Counted from the first letter of the stretch, positions 23,469 to 35,912 are shown. The stretch is 64,000 nucleotides of DNA from Turbatrix aceti (GCA_963969345.1 OZ017770.1:3977246-4041245); one strand, 5' to 3'. The notes: generated from the sequence alone by a model not told the origin. Numbers and translations are program-made.

Positions 23469-24262
23469 TCAAACAGTAAGTCCAAGTTGCTTACGGCAAA
23501 CCAAAATGGCTTTGGCGTACTCGGCCACCTTCTTTTTCAGTTCGTCGTTTCGGTCTTGAAGTCTTTGCATTTCAGTGCGGATGCTGCAGAGCCTAAAAAA
23601 CACACAATATGAACCAGAACAATTGTAAAAACAAAAACTTACTTATTTTTCTTCTTCTCACGGTATCGCGCAGCCGCTCGCTTGTTTTGTTCACGTTTTT
23701 TCATCATGGACTGAGCAAGGTGCCTGATGTCTTTGTCTTCATCGTCCTCAGCTGATTCGTCGTCAATCTTTTTATCATTCGGATCGGTCTCAATTTGCGG
23801 CAATTCTTCTGCAGTCAATAGTTTGTACCGGCATTCAGAGCAATTTTTTTGGAACAAAAAATGCTCGCACTCAGCGTGAATCTCATCGTAAATTTTTTTG
23901 ACAGGTTCAGCAACAACGCGTTTTTTGGTGATTATCGGTTCATTTTCTTCTTCCATTGGCGAAGTAGTGTGAATCACGTGGGGAGGAGGACCAGGTGGAC
24001 AGTTCACTTCCGGACAGGTTGAATATGGCATTTCACATACATGGTATTCGTAGACGGTAGTATGGTCGGACGGGTGTTCAGTGTGGTGGTAGTACTCATA
24101 TGGAGTCGTTTCTTGAGTATCAATAAAGTGGCTACATGTGTTGTAATCGTGGGGATTTGGCAAGCTGAAAATAGAGTGTTAATAAACGGCTAATTAACAG
24201 GCTACAACTTACCCTTCTGTATAATGAAAACAGGGATTGATAAATTTATTCGGGGTCAACAT
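23469..24262 (-). CDS. ATF4-like bZIP transcription factor
   Basis: Exons 24213-24262, 23643-24164 and 23469-23592 join to 231 aa. The N-terminal half is rich in Tyr, His, Pro and Thr. An acidic stretch (DDESAEDDEDKD) precedes the basic region KKREQNKRAAARYREKKK near residue 172, followed by a leucine zipper with heptads in MQRLQDRNDELKKKVAEY. The QNKxAAxRYRxKK core is the ATF4/CREB2 signature, where vertebrates have MEQNKTAATRYRQKK. ATF4 proteins are nuclear effectors of the integrated stress response, dimerising with other bZIPs on C/EBP-ATF sites. Splicing between basic region and zipper is in phase. The start is the first ATG of a 5' exon and adds 16 residues before exon 2. Confidence 0.85.
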
Positions 24263-24411
24263 TAGAAAGATGTCACACGTCTGCGTGCTTAGTATTTCTG
24301 CAACAACTGGCGACTAAGACGAAATGCAGCGCCTGCTTGCCTGTGTCTGGTCTATTCTGCCTAATGCCCCTGACGGGCGGACTATATTGATTTCTGCTCT
24401 TTCAGACCATG

Positions 24412-24420
24412 CACCGTGCG
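24412..24420 (-). promoter_or_regulatory. Minimal upstream ORF (Met-Val-stop) 5' of the bZIP gene
   Basis: On the minus strand, ATG GTC TGA lies 150 nt before the bZIP start and is the nearest upstream ATG I see in about 250 nt. ATF4 genes are known for translational control by very short upstream frames. That this one lies in the transcript is inference. Confidence 0.3.
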
Positions 24421-24658
24421 TAACCCAGCCAACGTAGGTCTTTTTGACGGACAATTCCGTCTTCGCTGCGAATAAGCCTAATGCGCCCGACCGCTCTTTT
24501 ACTGCACACAGGGAGAGAGAACGGGTGATTGTTCCCCTAACTGAATGCTAAAATCAAAGAACACCACACAGAGTTCAAAATAAAAAAAAGCTGGATTTAT
24601 TTAAAATGAGGAGTAACAATGGGACTCGTTTTTTTAATGAAGAACGGAGAATGTGTAT

Positions 24659-26390
24659 CTACTTTTTGCAATTGTCAATTTTTTCGCGTGTACTTTGCAT
24701 TCGTCTTGTTTGATGTCTTTGCTTAGAGTTTTTAGGGTGAATTGGTGCAACATGCGTTATCAATGGCCATCCTGAAATGCAGGACATACGACGTCAAACT
24801 GAAGAACAAAGATCGCAAAACTGACCTTCGTAGAGTAATTTTTGTTCCAAGTTGGCTAGTAAAATATTGAATAGACTTTGATCTTGTCTATGACATCTTC
24901 CCGGGATCGAAGACTCAGTCTCTTTACCGCAACGAAGGGTTGCCCCGGTAGGCTCAATACAGTCTTTGTTCAATGCACACAAAACAGCCCTAAAAACATT
25001 ATTTTATATCAATGCATTAAGATTTTACAAATATGTACCATTTTATGAGATCTCTTGTGAGTTCGGATTTATGGAACAGCATCATGTTAGCTTCGAGCAT
25101 GTCGTGTTTAGGTGAAACATTTGGATCCAGGGGAAGGTAATCGTACATGTCTAAAAGTTAAACAAATTTGCACGTAATTTTTCATCCCCTCATGCACTAT
25201 GTCCTGATACAGAAATGAATGAAATTCATAGAACAAAAGAGCAAAAAAATAAAAAAAACGCGGAAGTACAAGATTATTACATTATATTAACAATGTTAAC
25301 AAAACAGTTTCCCTGTTTATAATTTTTTATATAAACAAAATTTCAACGCTAAAAGGCATTTAATTAATTAAATTTTTGGTTTAAACGGTTGATTTGTAAA
25401 CTGTCCGGCAATAATAATTATACTATCCGCAAGCGTAGTAATCAGTTCTCGAAGTTAATCTATTTAACTTAATAACAAAATTACGTTTGTGGGTAGCATG
25501 TTGGATACTGTGACCAGTTGCCCCACTCATTTGAAATGGCGTCAATGACTTGTTGTTGATCAAATCAAAAAATGGTTCAAAGGCACCCGTTTCGAAAAAT
25601 ATCGAAGAATCCAAGTAGATAAAAGTGTCTACTTCTTTAAACATTTCCTAAAACGATGTGTTGGTTTATGTGCGTGCTGGCTTTTTTGTTTGTTTAAAAA
25701 AAACTAACCCCAATAATCATTATTTTCCATGCAAAAATTTTAAGAGGTCTCAGCTCAGGTAACAACAAACTCCAATCAAAAACTTTGTATTCAAAGTTGC
25801 AGATTCCATTCATTTCTTTTACCTTAAAAATGTTATTAAAGGATTTATAAGGGTTTGACTCAACACCTTACTCGTTTCGTATTTTTCAGAGTACGTCCAA
25901 GATCATAGTATACTATTTTGTTTTTCGCTCCGAAGTGTTTTCTGATCCCTGAAATTACAGCCCTTGACGGAAGATAATACGCTGCATCGGCAGCGATCAC
26001 GAAAACTACGTTTTCAAGAGAAGCTTTGGTATCTAGGATATTGTTGTTCGGAAGTAAGCCAAAACGTTTGAGAAAAGGCAGCGAAGCATCGCAATCAAAC
26101 ATTTTCCCCGTTAACACTGATTCTCCAGAATTTGTAACTGCCTTGTGTGTGTAATAAAGCTGAAAATTAAAATTTTATTTTATCTTAATGAATACATGAT
26201 AACTGTTTACAACTTACCGATTTACAAACATCCTGGTCAGTGTTTCGGCTACGGAATTCATTGATGTACAGAGAAGTTAATTTTAGTTGCACGAGATAAA
26301 GATAGATAATGGCACCGATGAGAATGACCAAAATTCTGCAATACAAGCCTGATTTCTCCGTACTTACAAATTATGTTTTTTAGACCGCAT
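24659..26390 (-). CDS. DUF1647-type putative glycosyltransferase, copy A
   Basis: Eight exons (26368-26390, 26218-26335, 25872-26159, 25709-25822, 25485-25647, 25039-25150, 24826-24989, 24659-24771) give 364 aa. A short cytoplasmic tail is followed by one membrane anchor (LILVILIGAIIYLYLV, about residues 8-23), the layout of a type II Golgi enzyme. The lumenal part has the DUF1647 marks: FVIAADAAYYLPSRAV, then WK..II near VDTFIYLDSSI, and the Cys-rich end with WAVLCALNKDC and RCHRQDQSLFNILL. The family is abundant in nematodes and is predicted to have a GT-A-like fold; substrate and activity are unknown. Exon borders match copy B exactly. Without the last intron the frame would end nine codons later, but splicing restores a conserved basic C-terminus (HPKNSKQRHQTRRMQ) shared with copy B. 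Confidence 0.85.
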
Positions 26391-26664
26391 TGCAAAAACT
26401 AAAAAAGTTGCACTTACGTTGCAAAATTACGTAAAATATACAAAAAAAAAGGACCCACGCCGAGCAACGTTGCGCTACACCATAGACTACACAAAATTCA
26501 TGGCCGAACTTTGGTCACTCGAAATACGGTACGCCGGTACTGAAGGACGACCTCCAATGTTGTTTATTACCACACAAGTGAGTAAACCATCAAAAAGGTG
26601 GTTTTCGTCGTTTTCCTGGGTCATGTTACTCCTCCAGTAATCCAAAATCTTTTGTCCCCACCTC

Positions 26665-28037
26665 GGCACAGCGTATCGCTCAGTTCGCGCAAACTGTGAA
26701 AAAAAGTGGCCACTCGGCTGAGGAAAATTTTTGCCTGCGCGCGCACTCCTGTTTTTCTTGAAAGTGCACCCCAGATAATCGCAAAACAAAAATATTAAGA
26801 TGCAAGTGTTTGTTTAGATTGATATTGTCATCGATTAAGCACATTCTTGCGAACATTTTGATGCCATTTTTGAAAAAAAATATTTATTGTGAGTCTCGCT
26901 GCATATTTCCAAAAACAGACATTTTTAAAAACGTTTGTGATAATTTCACAAAAAGTGTTCTGTACAGAGTTCTGAAATTTTTATGACAGTTGCATACGGT
27001 GTTGAAGAAGATATCCTGAAAATTTGGTGCAATTTCGCCTTGAAATATTAAAGTTAGCTGCTGATAACTGTTTTTCCTTGTAAAATTGCGCGCAAGCACA
27101 CCCCTCTGTTCCTACTCATTGTACTCCAAAAACATTTTTTTGGTTACAAAAATGTTCGACCCCTTCACTATTGGAATATTAAAGCAATCGGAACTTCAAT
27201 ACACAATTCGGGGGAGTGTCGTCGTCGAGTCGAGGAAGCACGGCGACGCGCACGAAGTTGCGGCAACAAGAAACGGGTGCCGCCGCCGATTGACCCTTCA
27301 ATGAGTTGTTTGACCAGAAACAGAACAACTTCTTTGCCTTGCACATGATAGTCGTTCACTGCACACGATAGTTGTACTCAGGTACATCCCTGAAGGGTCA
27401 ATCGGCGGCGGCACCCGTTTCTTGTTGCCGCAACTTCGTGCGCGTCGCCGTGCTTCCTCGACTCGACGACGACACTCCCCCGAATTGTGTATTGAAGTTC
27501 CGATTGCTTTAATATTCCAATAGTGAAGGGGTCGAACATTTTTCCAACCAAAAAAATGTTTTTAGAGTACCCTGAGTAGGAACAGAGGGGTGTGCTTGCG
27601 CGCACCTTTATAAGGAAAAACAGTTATCAGCAGATAACTTTAATGTTTCAAGGCGAAATTGCACCAAATTTTCAGGATACCTTCTTCAACACCGTATGCA
27701 TCTGTCATAAAAATTTCAGAACTCTGTACAGAACACTTTTTGTGAAATTATCACAAACGTTTTTAAAAATGTCTGTTTTTGGAAATATGCAGCGAGACTC
27801 ACAATAAATATTTTTTTTCAAAAATGGCATCAAAATGTTCGCAAGAATGTGCTTAATCGATGACAATATCAATCTAAACAAACACTTGCATCTTAATATT
27901 TTTGTTTTGCGATTATCTGGGGTGCACTTTCAAGAAAAACAAGGGTGCGCGCGCAGGCAAAAATTTTCCTCAGCCGAGTGGCCACTTTTTTTCACAGTTT
28001 GCGCGAACTAAAAATAGGCCTACCGATACGCTGTGCC
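26665..28037. repeat. 1.37-kb near-perfect inverted repeat (arms about 640 bp, 90-bp spacer)
   Basis: The left arm 26665-27300 and right arm 27391-28037 are reverse complements with few changes. The outermost shared sequence is GGCACAGCGTATCG, and the inner ends are TTGACCCTTCA / TGAAGGGTCAA. The spacer 27301-27390 is unique. Open frames in the arms mirror one another and have no domain. The repeat sits exactly between the two DUF1647 genes. No convincing target-site duplication is visible at the borders. Confidence 0.92.
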
Positions 28038-28264
28038 TCGGTACTTATTGACGCCTTAAAAATTATTTGACGTGGAAAACGGCAGCATCGATTCAATCAT
28101 TTAGATCATTCCTTACTAGCTGTTTTGGTGAAATCGCACTGTAGAATCTGCTGGCAATGAATGCTCCACAAAACGTTTATTTTTTTAAACTAGCTTTACT
28201 CTTTTAAATTAAATTTTCATTCAACAACAGAACACGTTTTTTTATTGAAAAACGAAGTGTGTAT

Positions 28265-30034
28265 CTACATTTTGCAATCGTCTATTTTTTCACTTGTACT
28301 TTGCATTCGCCGTGTTTGATGTCTTTGTTTAGTATTTTTGGGGTGATTTGGGGCAATGTGTGATATCACCGGCCATCCTGAAATGCAAGGCACGCATTTA
28401 AAACCTAATTTTAAAAGATTGCAAAACTGACCTTCGTATAATAATTTTTGTTCTAAGTTGGCAAGTAAGATGTTGAATATACTCTGATCTTGTCTATGAC
28501 AAAGTCCTGGGATTGAATTCTCTGACTCCCTAGTGCAACCAAGAATTGCTCCGGGTGGTTCGATACAGTCTTTGTTCAATGCGCACAGTACGGCCCTAAA
28601 AAATCAACATTTTTAAAGAAGCACAATGATTTTACGAATACCATTTAATAAGTTCTTTGGTAAGTTCAGATTTATGGAACAGCATCATGTTGGCTTCAAG
28701 CATATCGTGTTTAGGTGGAACATTGGGATCCATAGGAAGGTAATCATACATGTCTAAAATTAAATAAAACAAATATGCGCTTTATTGTTTACCTCATTGG
28801 TGCACTACGTCCTGATACAAAATTGGATGAAAGCCATTAAATAAAAGAATTACAAATTAAAATTAAAGCGGAAGTACAAGATTTTATATTATCAAGCTAT
28901 ATAAACCTCGTTAGCGATTATTATGTCTATGTTTGCAATTTTAATGTCAACAAAATTTCGGCGCTAAAAGGCATTCAGTTAATTTTATTCTTGTTTTGAA
29001 CGTTTGACTTGTTCTGTCTAGCGATAACATACTATATTTCCAACAAGCTGCAAGCTTTTGACGTATTTCGCAGTAATCAGTTATCTAAGTTAATCTTTTC
29101 AGCTTAAAAACATTACGTTTATGAGTGGCATGTTGAATGCTGTGACCAGTTGCGCCACTCATTTGAAATGGCGTCAATGACTTGTTGTTGATCAAATCAA
29201 AAAATGGTTCAAAGGCACCCGTTTCGAAAAATATCGAAGAATCCAAGTAGATAAAAGTGTCTACTTCTTTAAACATTTCCTAAAACGGGAAGTTTGTTAG
29301 TTTAGGTGTACCATTGCTTGAATAAAAACGAACAGCAATAATCATAATTTTCCATGCAAAAATTTTTACGGGTCGCAGTTCAGGTGACAGCTGGGTCCAG
29401 TCAAACACTCGGGATTCAAAATTGCATATTCCACTCATTTCTTTTGCCTAAAACTGTTATTAAAGGATTTGTAAGGGTTTTAACACCTTACGTGAGTTGG
29501 ATTTTCGACAGTGCGTCCAAGATCGTAGTAGACAATTTTGTTTTTCTTTCCAAAGTGTTTTCTGATACCTGCAATTACCGCCCTAGACGGTATATAATAC
29601 GATGCATCGGCAGCGATCACAAAAACAACATCTTCGAGTGAAGCCTTTGTGTCTAAGATCTCGTTGCTCGGAAGTAAGCCAAAACGTTTGAGAAAAGGCA
29701 GCGAAGCGTCACAATCAAACATTTTCCCCGTTAGCACTGATTCACCTGCATTTGTTACTGCCTTGTGTGTGTAATAAAGCTGAAAATTAAAATTTTATTT
29801 TATCTTAATGAATACATGATAACTGTTTACAACTTACCGATTTACAAACATCTTCGTCAGTAGGCGCGCTATCAATTTCGCTGTTGCTTAATAAGGACAA
29901 TTTCCGGTGCATGAGATAGAGGTAGATAACAGCCCCAAGGAGGATGACGCAAATGCTGTAACACACGCCTGATTACTTTTTGCAATCAAGCATCTCTGCC
30001 ATACTTACAGATTTTGTTTTTTAGACCGCATCAT
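28265..30034 (-). CDS. DUF1647-type putative glycosyltransferase, copy B
   Basis: Eight exons (30009-30034, 29838-29955, 29492-29779, 29334-29447, 29117-29279, 28642-28753, 28432-28595, 28265-28377) give 365 aa. All introns sit at the same places as in copy A, and five exons have identical lengths or differ only in the first exon by one codon. It has the same type II anchor, here ICVILLGAVIYLYLM, and the same VDTFIYLDSSI and CHRQDQS motifs. Divergence is uneven: the stem region after the anchor differs strongly from copy A. The exon around the DSS motif and the second intron are nearly or fully identical. It starts at two adjacent ATGs; I used the first. Confidence 0.85.
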
Positions 30035-31053
30035 GAAATTAATTATTACACTAAAAATAAAAAATGTACTTTGTTGTTAATTCACGGAAAAGAAAAACGA
30101 TACGTTTTTAATCATGGCATGAATGATGATGTGCTATCCACCATGTCTTGCAGCAGCTTCTAACGACCACGCAATAGAGTTAGCTTATCATGAATATTGT
30201 CCGCCTGTTCAAACGGTTTCTATGATTTGATTTGTGTAATACAAAATCGGATGCAACGTGGTCCAGACCGTCACAACGAGAAACGAATGGATTAATTGTT
30301 GTGCGATGGATTTTTAACGTCGAGTGTAAAAAAGCGTAGCAATACCAATGCTTGCAGCCATACGGGGACACCACCTCACATCAAGAGCAGAGCAGTGGTG
30401 TTGTCGCACTGCACGCGGACTTTGTGATGATGCATTATTATTATTATTATTTCACCATTACTCAGTGGTTAGTTATCATTAGACCAGATGTTAGGAGGCA
30501 CAAATGACGTCCACGTAGGCGTAAATGTCTCGATTCGTTTTGGTCGCGATGTGATGATGCATATGAAATGTGAATCATATAACCCGATCAAGCAGACATA
30601 TTTATTTGCTTTTGCAACAATGTTTTTGATGTTGTTGTCTGGATACCGTTGCGAAGGCGGTTTTTTTAAACAGAAAAAGAGTCGTAAATTTTTCATGAAA
30701 TTGCCAAAACTTAAAAAGTGCATTTTACGCTCATAAGTTTGGTTTGATTGTTCTTAGAAGAAAAAGAAGACGTTGTTCTAAAAATATAATGAATCAGGCA
30801 AATGGCAAGTCACTCATCCATTGACAACTAACAGTCAGAGGCGGGCCATTGATAGCAAGTGCCGACGTCGTCGATACCTGCCACTTACAGGTGACCACGC
30901 CTTCGGGTCGCCATTGCCTATATGCATATATATAGATAAATATTTATAAGAATAAAATGCGCCACAAATGATAGTTTCTGTTAAGCAGCATGGCGTGAGG
31001 TGATTCGATAAAAATTAATTTTTAATTTTTAAGGGAAAACAGCGACCGTTAAA
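30035..31053. other. Shared upstream region of copy B (-) and the neuropeptide gene (+)
   Basis: No gene is supported; open frames on both strands at 30469-30736 oppose each other and lack domains. An AT-rich run with TATATATAGATAAATATTTA near 30926-30950 lies about 110 nt before the neuropeptide start and could act as its TATA region. An (ATT)n tract is at about 30434-30451. Confidence 0.4.
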
Positions 31054-31486
31054 ATGCAGTGGTCGACAGCCATTGTCTTTATTGCTACAGTCTCCGCGTG
31101 TGTCGAGTAAGTTTTATCCGGGTTTGTACAAAAGTATAATAACTGTTTTGTTTTTTAGTTTAGGATATGCTTTCCGGTATTTTGACAACTACGATTACTT
31201 TCAACTTCCAGATTTAAAACAGTCTGCTGCGGAGTAAGTGACATTTTTTAATATATTTTTGCTGACTAATTTTATTGTCACTTTCAGGCATCAAATGAGA
31301 AAAATGGACGAAAAAGCCCTTCAAAGCTTCCTTCATCAACTCGGTGGCACAGAAGACGACCGTAACCCATTGACAAAGCGAGCCGCAACCCACGAACTCG
31401 AAAACAGAGCAGCTAAAAATTTTAAGAATTGCTACTTCTCAGCAGCTCAGTGTTTCTATTTGGGCGAACGTCGACGGCGTCGCTAA
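31054..31486 (+). CDS. Allatostatin-C-like (somatostatin-type) neuropeptide precursor
   Basis: Three exons (31054-31106, 31159-31233, 31288-31486) encode 108 aa. An N-terminal signal peptide (hydrophobic core AIVFIATVSA, cleavage expected near residue 16-20) is followed by a spacer and a dibasic LTKR site at 71-74. The C-terminal part contains NCYFSAAQCF (residues 90-99): two Cys six residues apart around a Tyr-Phe, as in the insect allatostatin-C core CYFNPISCF. The Cys pair is expected to form a disulphide ring acting on a somatostatin-like GPCR. Unlike insect AstC, the frame does not end after CF but runs on to YLG and ERRRRR. A basic-residue trim, possibly using Gly as an amide donor after further processing, could mature the end. 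Small size, signal peptide and single peptide per precursor all fit the family. Confidence 0.8.
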
Positions 31487-31722
31487 AGGCTATACTTGGC
31501 AAACTCCAAAAACACCTATGTCTGTTTCTAAAGGTATTTCTTAAGAAAAAATATAGTAGACGTTTGTGTACCGATGAAGAGAGGATAAGTATTGCCGCTG
31601 TTTGGTCGCCTTTGCTTCGAACAATAAACGTTGACATGTCAGAAATCACAATGTACCATATCCCATTACCTTTTTTACGTAGCGCTATTTTAACAGTTGC
31701 TGTTTGTCTTACCAAATTGTGG

Positions 31723-31728
31723 AATAAA
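31723..31728 (+). terminator. Polyadenylation signal of the neuropeptide gene
   Basis: AATAAA lies about 240 nt after the stop codon. The convergent P4-ATPase gene has its own candidate signal (AATAAA on the minus strand, 31845-31850), so the two transcripts end close together without clear overlap. Confidence 0.5.
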
Positions 31729-31901
31729 AATGAAAATACAAATTAGAGTGAGCAAAAAAGCGAGTCAAAAGATCTTGGTCGTCACAAAACTTTACTCAGC
31801 TAGTTAAATGCCATTCAGTACATTTTTCCACCTACTTAGCTGCTTTTATTTTTTTGACATACACACATGTATATAATATATGGTACCCGATACAAATATT
31901 G

Positions 31902-34900
31902 CTAGTTTAATTTAGTAGTGCTTGGTGGAGCCAAAAAGTGACGTACTACTCTGATAATGACAACCGGAACTACTGCTGCCGTCGTCGTGGATATAAGTTG
32001 GAAATAGAACATCCCTCGAAAGACAAATTTTGTGTTAAATAGTCCAACCGGCAGTACCCAGGATATAAATAAGCAGCAAAAGCACTGCACCTGCAAATTT
32101 TCTATTTGAAATAACAATATGGTGGTTGTACAAAATTTACCTCTGCGAGAATAATATAAATTGTCATCCGGCGAATAACAACCAGGACCATGAGGAGATT
32201 TGTTGCCACCAGAGCGGAAAAGACTGTAGTTTGAAAATGCGAAATGTCATCGTCTTGAAACAATAAAAACCCGTAGTATAATGCGCTAGCTGAAAGGGTA
32301 AGTGAGTTTTAAACACGTTACAATGACGTCAAAAAAAGCACGCGGCTTCAAACAGTCACATCAACAAGGTACAAAATGATGCTGACTGTCTGGTGCTGGC
32401 GTCAAAAATTATAGCCTTTATTTTTTTCGTATCACCTGGCGTCTTACCTTGATAAACAGCAATGAGAATCCAAATGAGGAATGTCTTGATAGTCAGCAAC
32501 CTGCCTTTGACGAGTTTTTTGTAAAGTTCGGCGTACATCAAAGATGTGGTTTTGGTTGTATCCCGATCGGTAACAATTGCAAAAACTGCAAGTGGAGTAT
32601 AAATGCAGGTGTGCAGCATCATGAGGGTAGTATCAAAGACAGATATGGTATTCATGAAATTAAGGTAACAAAATATGGCTTGCATGAGGCCAATGATGAC
32701 CCCTCGGTAGATTATGAACTGTGCTAAGACGCAGGTTTGTTTGTATGCATATCTTCCGTGGACCATGAAGAGTGAGCACAGGTGCGAAAACTCTCCAATT
32801 GCAAAATCAGCTGCCAATGATGCTTGTTTTCCTAGAATATAAAGTGTTTTTGCATGACAAACCTTTTCATTATGATGTCTGTCTAGTCAGATTTTTTATA
32901 ACATTTAATCAAACCCTTTTGACTCACCTTCTTTTGCCTCAATTCCGATTCCAACGTGTGCCTCTTGAATCATTGCAACGTCATTTCCTCCGTCGCCAAT
33001 AGCTGCAACTCGTAAATGGGAACGATATGTCTTGAAGAGTTTCACGATGTTTGCCTTTTGTTCGGGGGAGCATCGACAGCAGACGACGCTTGTGTGATCA
33101 AAAAACAATTCAGAAAAAAGTTTTGAATCATATTCAAGACAACGCTCGATTGAATGTCCGGCAATTACCAATACTGAGTTTGTTGTTCTGAAATGTAAAA
33201 ATCACGAATATGTTTTTAAAACAAAAAAACATACACTCCGTCTTTGATTTTTTGGATCTCTTCAATAATGCTTTCAGGTGTAGATATCTGTTGATTAAAA
33301 TAAGTAACCGCAGAAGTTTTGCTTACAATGCCGCATGAACGGGCGATGCAAACCGCAGTTTCAACCTTGTCACCTGTTAGCATGCAGATTTTAATTCCAG
33401 CTTGCAAAAGTGATTCAATGGATGTTCGCACTTCCGATTGTAACTGGTCCTCGACTCCCGTGATGCATAAAACGTCGAGATTTGTTTCAAGCGTTTTGAT
33501 TACCTTTTCGACATTTTTTTCACGCTCTTTTACACTCATCATTGCCTCGTGGTAGTGTTTTTCAAATTCCTCGAGCTCCGAAGGCGTCAGCGTTTTGCTG
33601 CAAACCACAAGTGTTCTTAGACCCTCGCGCGCCATGTTGGCGGTCTCCTCATCGAGCCACGTCGTTGGCTTGCTCTTCTCTGCCATGACGGTGTCCGCTC
33701 CTTTGCAAATGAATGTCACCTTGTTTGTTTTTGAATTCTAAAATAAGTCCAGGGTGAATAGTTGTCATAAATGCGCCATCAAGACGTTACCCTTATAATT
33801 ATGCCCATTCTTTTTCTTTCCGGTGTAAATGGAAACAGGTACAACACGTGATAATTCAGCATCACGGGATGTTGCGTGCCAATCTGGAGTACGATGCTAT
33901 CAAAGCCACGAGAGCTCAGCATAACATTTATGCTTTCGGCCCATTCCACCAGGGCAATTTCATCGGGGGATGCTGCCTGAAAGATTTTTGTACCGTCTTC
34001 GTGGACGGGTGTTACGTTGTGGCATAGTGCAATGGCTTCAACTGCTCGTGCTAATTTCCAAGTCATGTTACTGGATGCCCGAACATCAGATGTTGTTTCG
34101 GTAATAAAAGAAACGATTGCACCGGGAAGGTTGGAAAATGCGTCATCGCTGATAGTCACACCGTCAATGCAAAGCTAAAAGCAGGTGTTATGACAGGTGA
34201 AAAGCAAAAACAGGAAATTCATACTTTACGAAAGCGCATTTCGTTCTTCGTTAGTGTGCCGGTCTTATCTGTCAACAAATAAGATATTCTACCCAATTCT
34301 TCTGGTATCGATGAACTTCGTACTTGTGTGCCTTCTATGGCCTTATCACTCGTAATCGTATAGCAGTAGTAAAGCTTTGCCATTTCCAAATTTACACGCA
34401 GTGACAGAGGAATAATATAGGAATACAGAAGTGCAAAACGCATCGCTTGGCGAGGCCATTCGTTATTGAAACCCGCAACTGCCAGGGAACCCAGAGTGAG
34501 AAATACCAGAATTCCAAAAACAACCTTTGTCAATCGGTTAATCTAAATAATTTTGATTTTGTTCTGTTCAAGAATGCATAAAAGTAACATACTTCCAGAT
34601 CCAGAAGTCCCACTTTGCTGTGGGGATTGTTCATGTTGAGCTGTGCTCTTGTCTCTTTTCCGGTATAGATTACAAGCACGACCGCTGTTCCGGCAGTCAG
34701 AGTCGTGGATGCCCAGAGAACGTTATCGATACCCAGAGGGTACCCTGTCTTTTCGTTTTGCAGTTGTGGCAAGATTTCACAGGTTCCAATAAAAGTATTG
34801 ATATCCCGGTGTGGACTTTCAACATAAATCTGGCAATTGATACCAAACAAAGCCTAAATATCTTTGCCATAAAAAATCACTCTGAAAAACTGTTACTTTT

Positions 34901-35912
34901 CGCTCGAGTTGCTGCAATTGAGGTATTGCTAACTTCTGCTTCCAATCTGTTTCTCCATCCAATTGATCTGTTCGAATGAAACATCCTCCCGAGTGTTCGG
35001 ATGTTTGCAGCAACACAACATCCGCAGGTATACGCTGATTTTTATGCAAAATCAAAATGTCTCCGACCCTGATGTCTCTGAAAACAGTTCCTGAGTCACA
35101 CAACAGTGCAAACATGCTTCAAAAAAACACACGAGCTGACGATGGTTTTGCTGCCTGTGTCCAGCAGTTTTTCGTATTTTTGTTTATTGATTTTTTTATC
35201 ACGATAAAAGCGCAGGAAGTCTTCATAGCCTTCACGTAGGACTGTGATACTCAGAACAAATCCCTAAAAATAGAAAATAATAATTATGTAACTCGTTAAA
35301 AGCAGTACTTACCAGGGGGCCCCAATATGACAGAATACTGCCAATTTTGAGGGCGTCAATGAACTGGGATAGGGCGATGCAGAGAAAAAATAAGTTAAGG
35401 AAGAACTTGAATTGCTCGTAGAGTATTAGGGGCAGAAAGGTTAGAATACTGTACTTTTGATTTCTAACTACATTTGGAGGGCATGGTTTATTGTAGGGAG
35501 TTCCTACCCTGATGGTCCTCGACAGTAACGGTGATTTCTTCAAAATACGTCGAAATAACCAGCTGAAAGAACATAACATGGGTGATGCGTTTGTCAAACC
35601 AAGGTTTTAAGCCTAGACAATGGCATGTATTTTGTTATTGCATCGCTTTTGTGGTTTCATAGTCGTAGAAACAAACTAAAACAACCAAACAACCACGTTG
35701 CAATGTATTCACGTGGTGCTAAGCAACATAGCAGATTCTTTTTTTAAATGTTTTTGCCATCATTAAGCGTGACAAACAAAATTTAAAGAGCTTAGTTGAA
35801 ATCTTTTATCCCTGAGAGTTACCACTAATTAGTCCCTAGGTGATTTATAGTCTTTATACGAATATCTATTTTTTTTTGATAACACTTACCCGCGCTTCCT
35901 CTCCTCCTCCAT
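31902..35912 (-). CDS. ATP9: Class-2 P4-ATPase flippase (ATP9/TAT-5/Neo1 type)
   Basis: Twelve exons in phase give 1010 aa: 35890-35912, 35313-35562, 35133-35263, 34897-35077, 34593-34853, 34225-34542, 33791-34174, 33235-33737, 32928-33187, 32448-32831, 32141-32289, 31902-32090. The N-terminus contains NVVRNQKYSILTFLPLILYE, close to ATP9. The phosphorylation motif DKTGT is at about 374-378, the actuator-region sequence RTDQLDGETDWK precedes it, and GDGGNDVAMIQ is at 748-758. Four membrane segments follow. ATP9/TAT-5 flips phosphatidylethanolamine in endosome, Golgi and plasma membranes and acts without a CDC50 subunit. In worms its loss raises extracellular vesicle release. The length is close to the family norm (about 1040 aa). 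The tiny first exon was chosen because MEEERKRG joins exon 2 in phase. Confidence 0.93.

Noticed and set aside
26884..27807. Mirror-image open frames of about 71-75 codons
   Set aside because: They arise because the two arms of the inverted repeat are complementary. There is no domain, splice site or start context.
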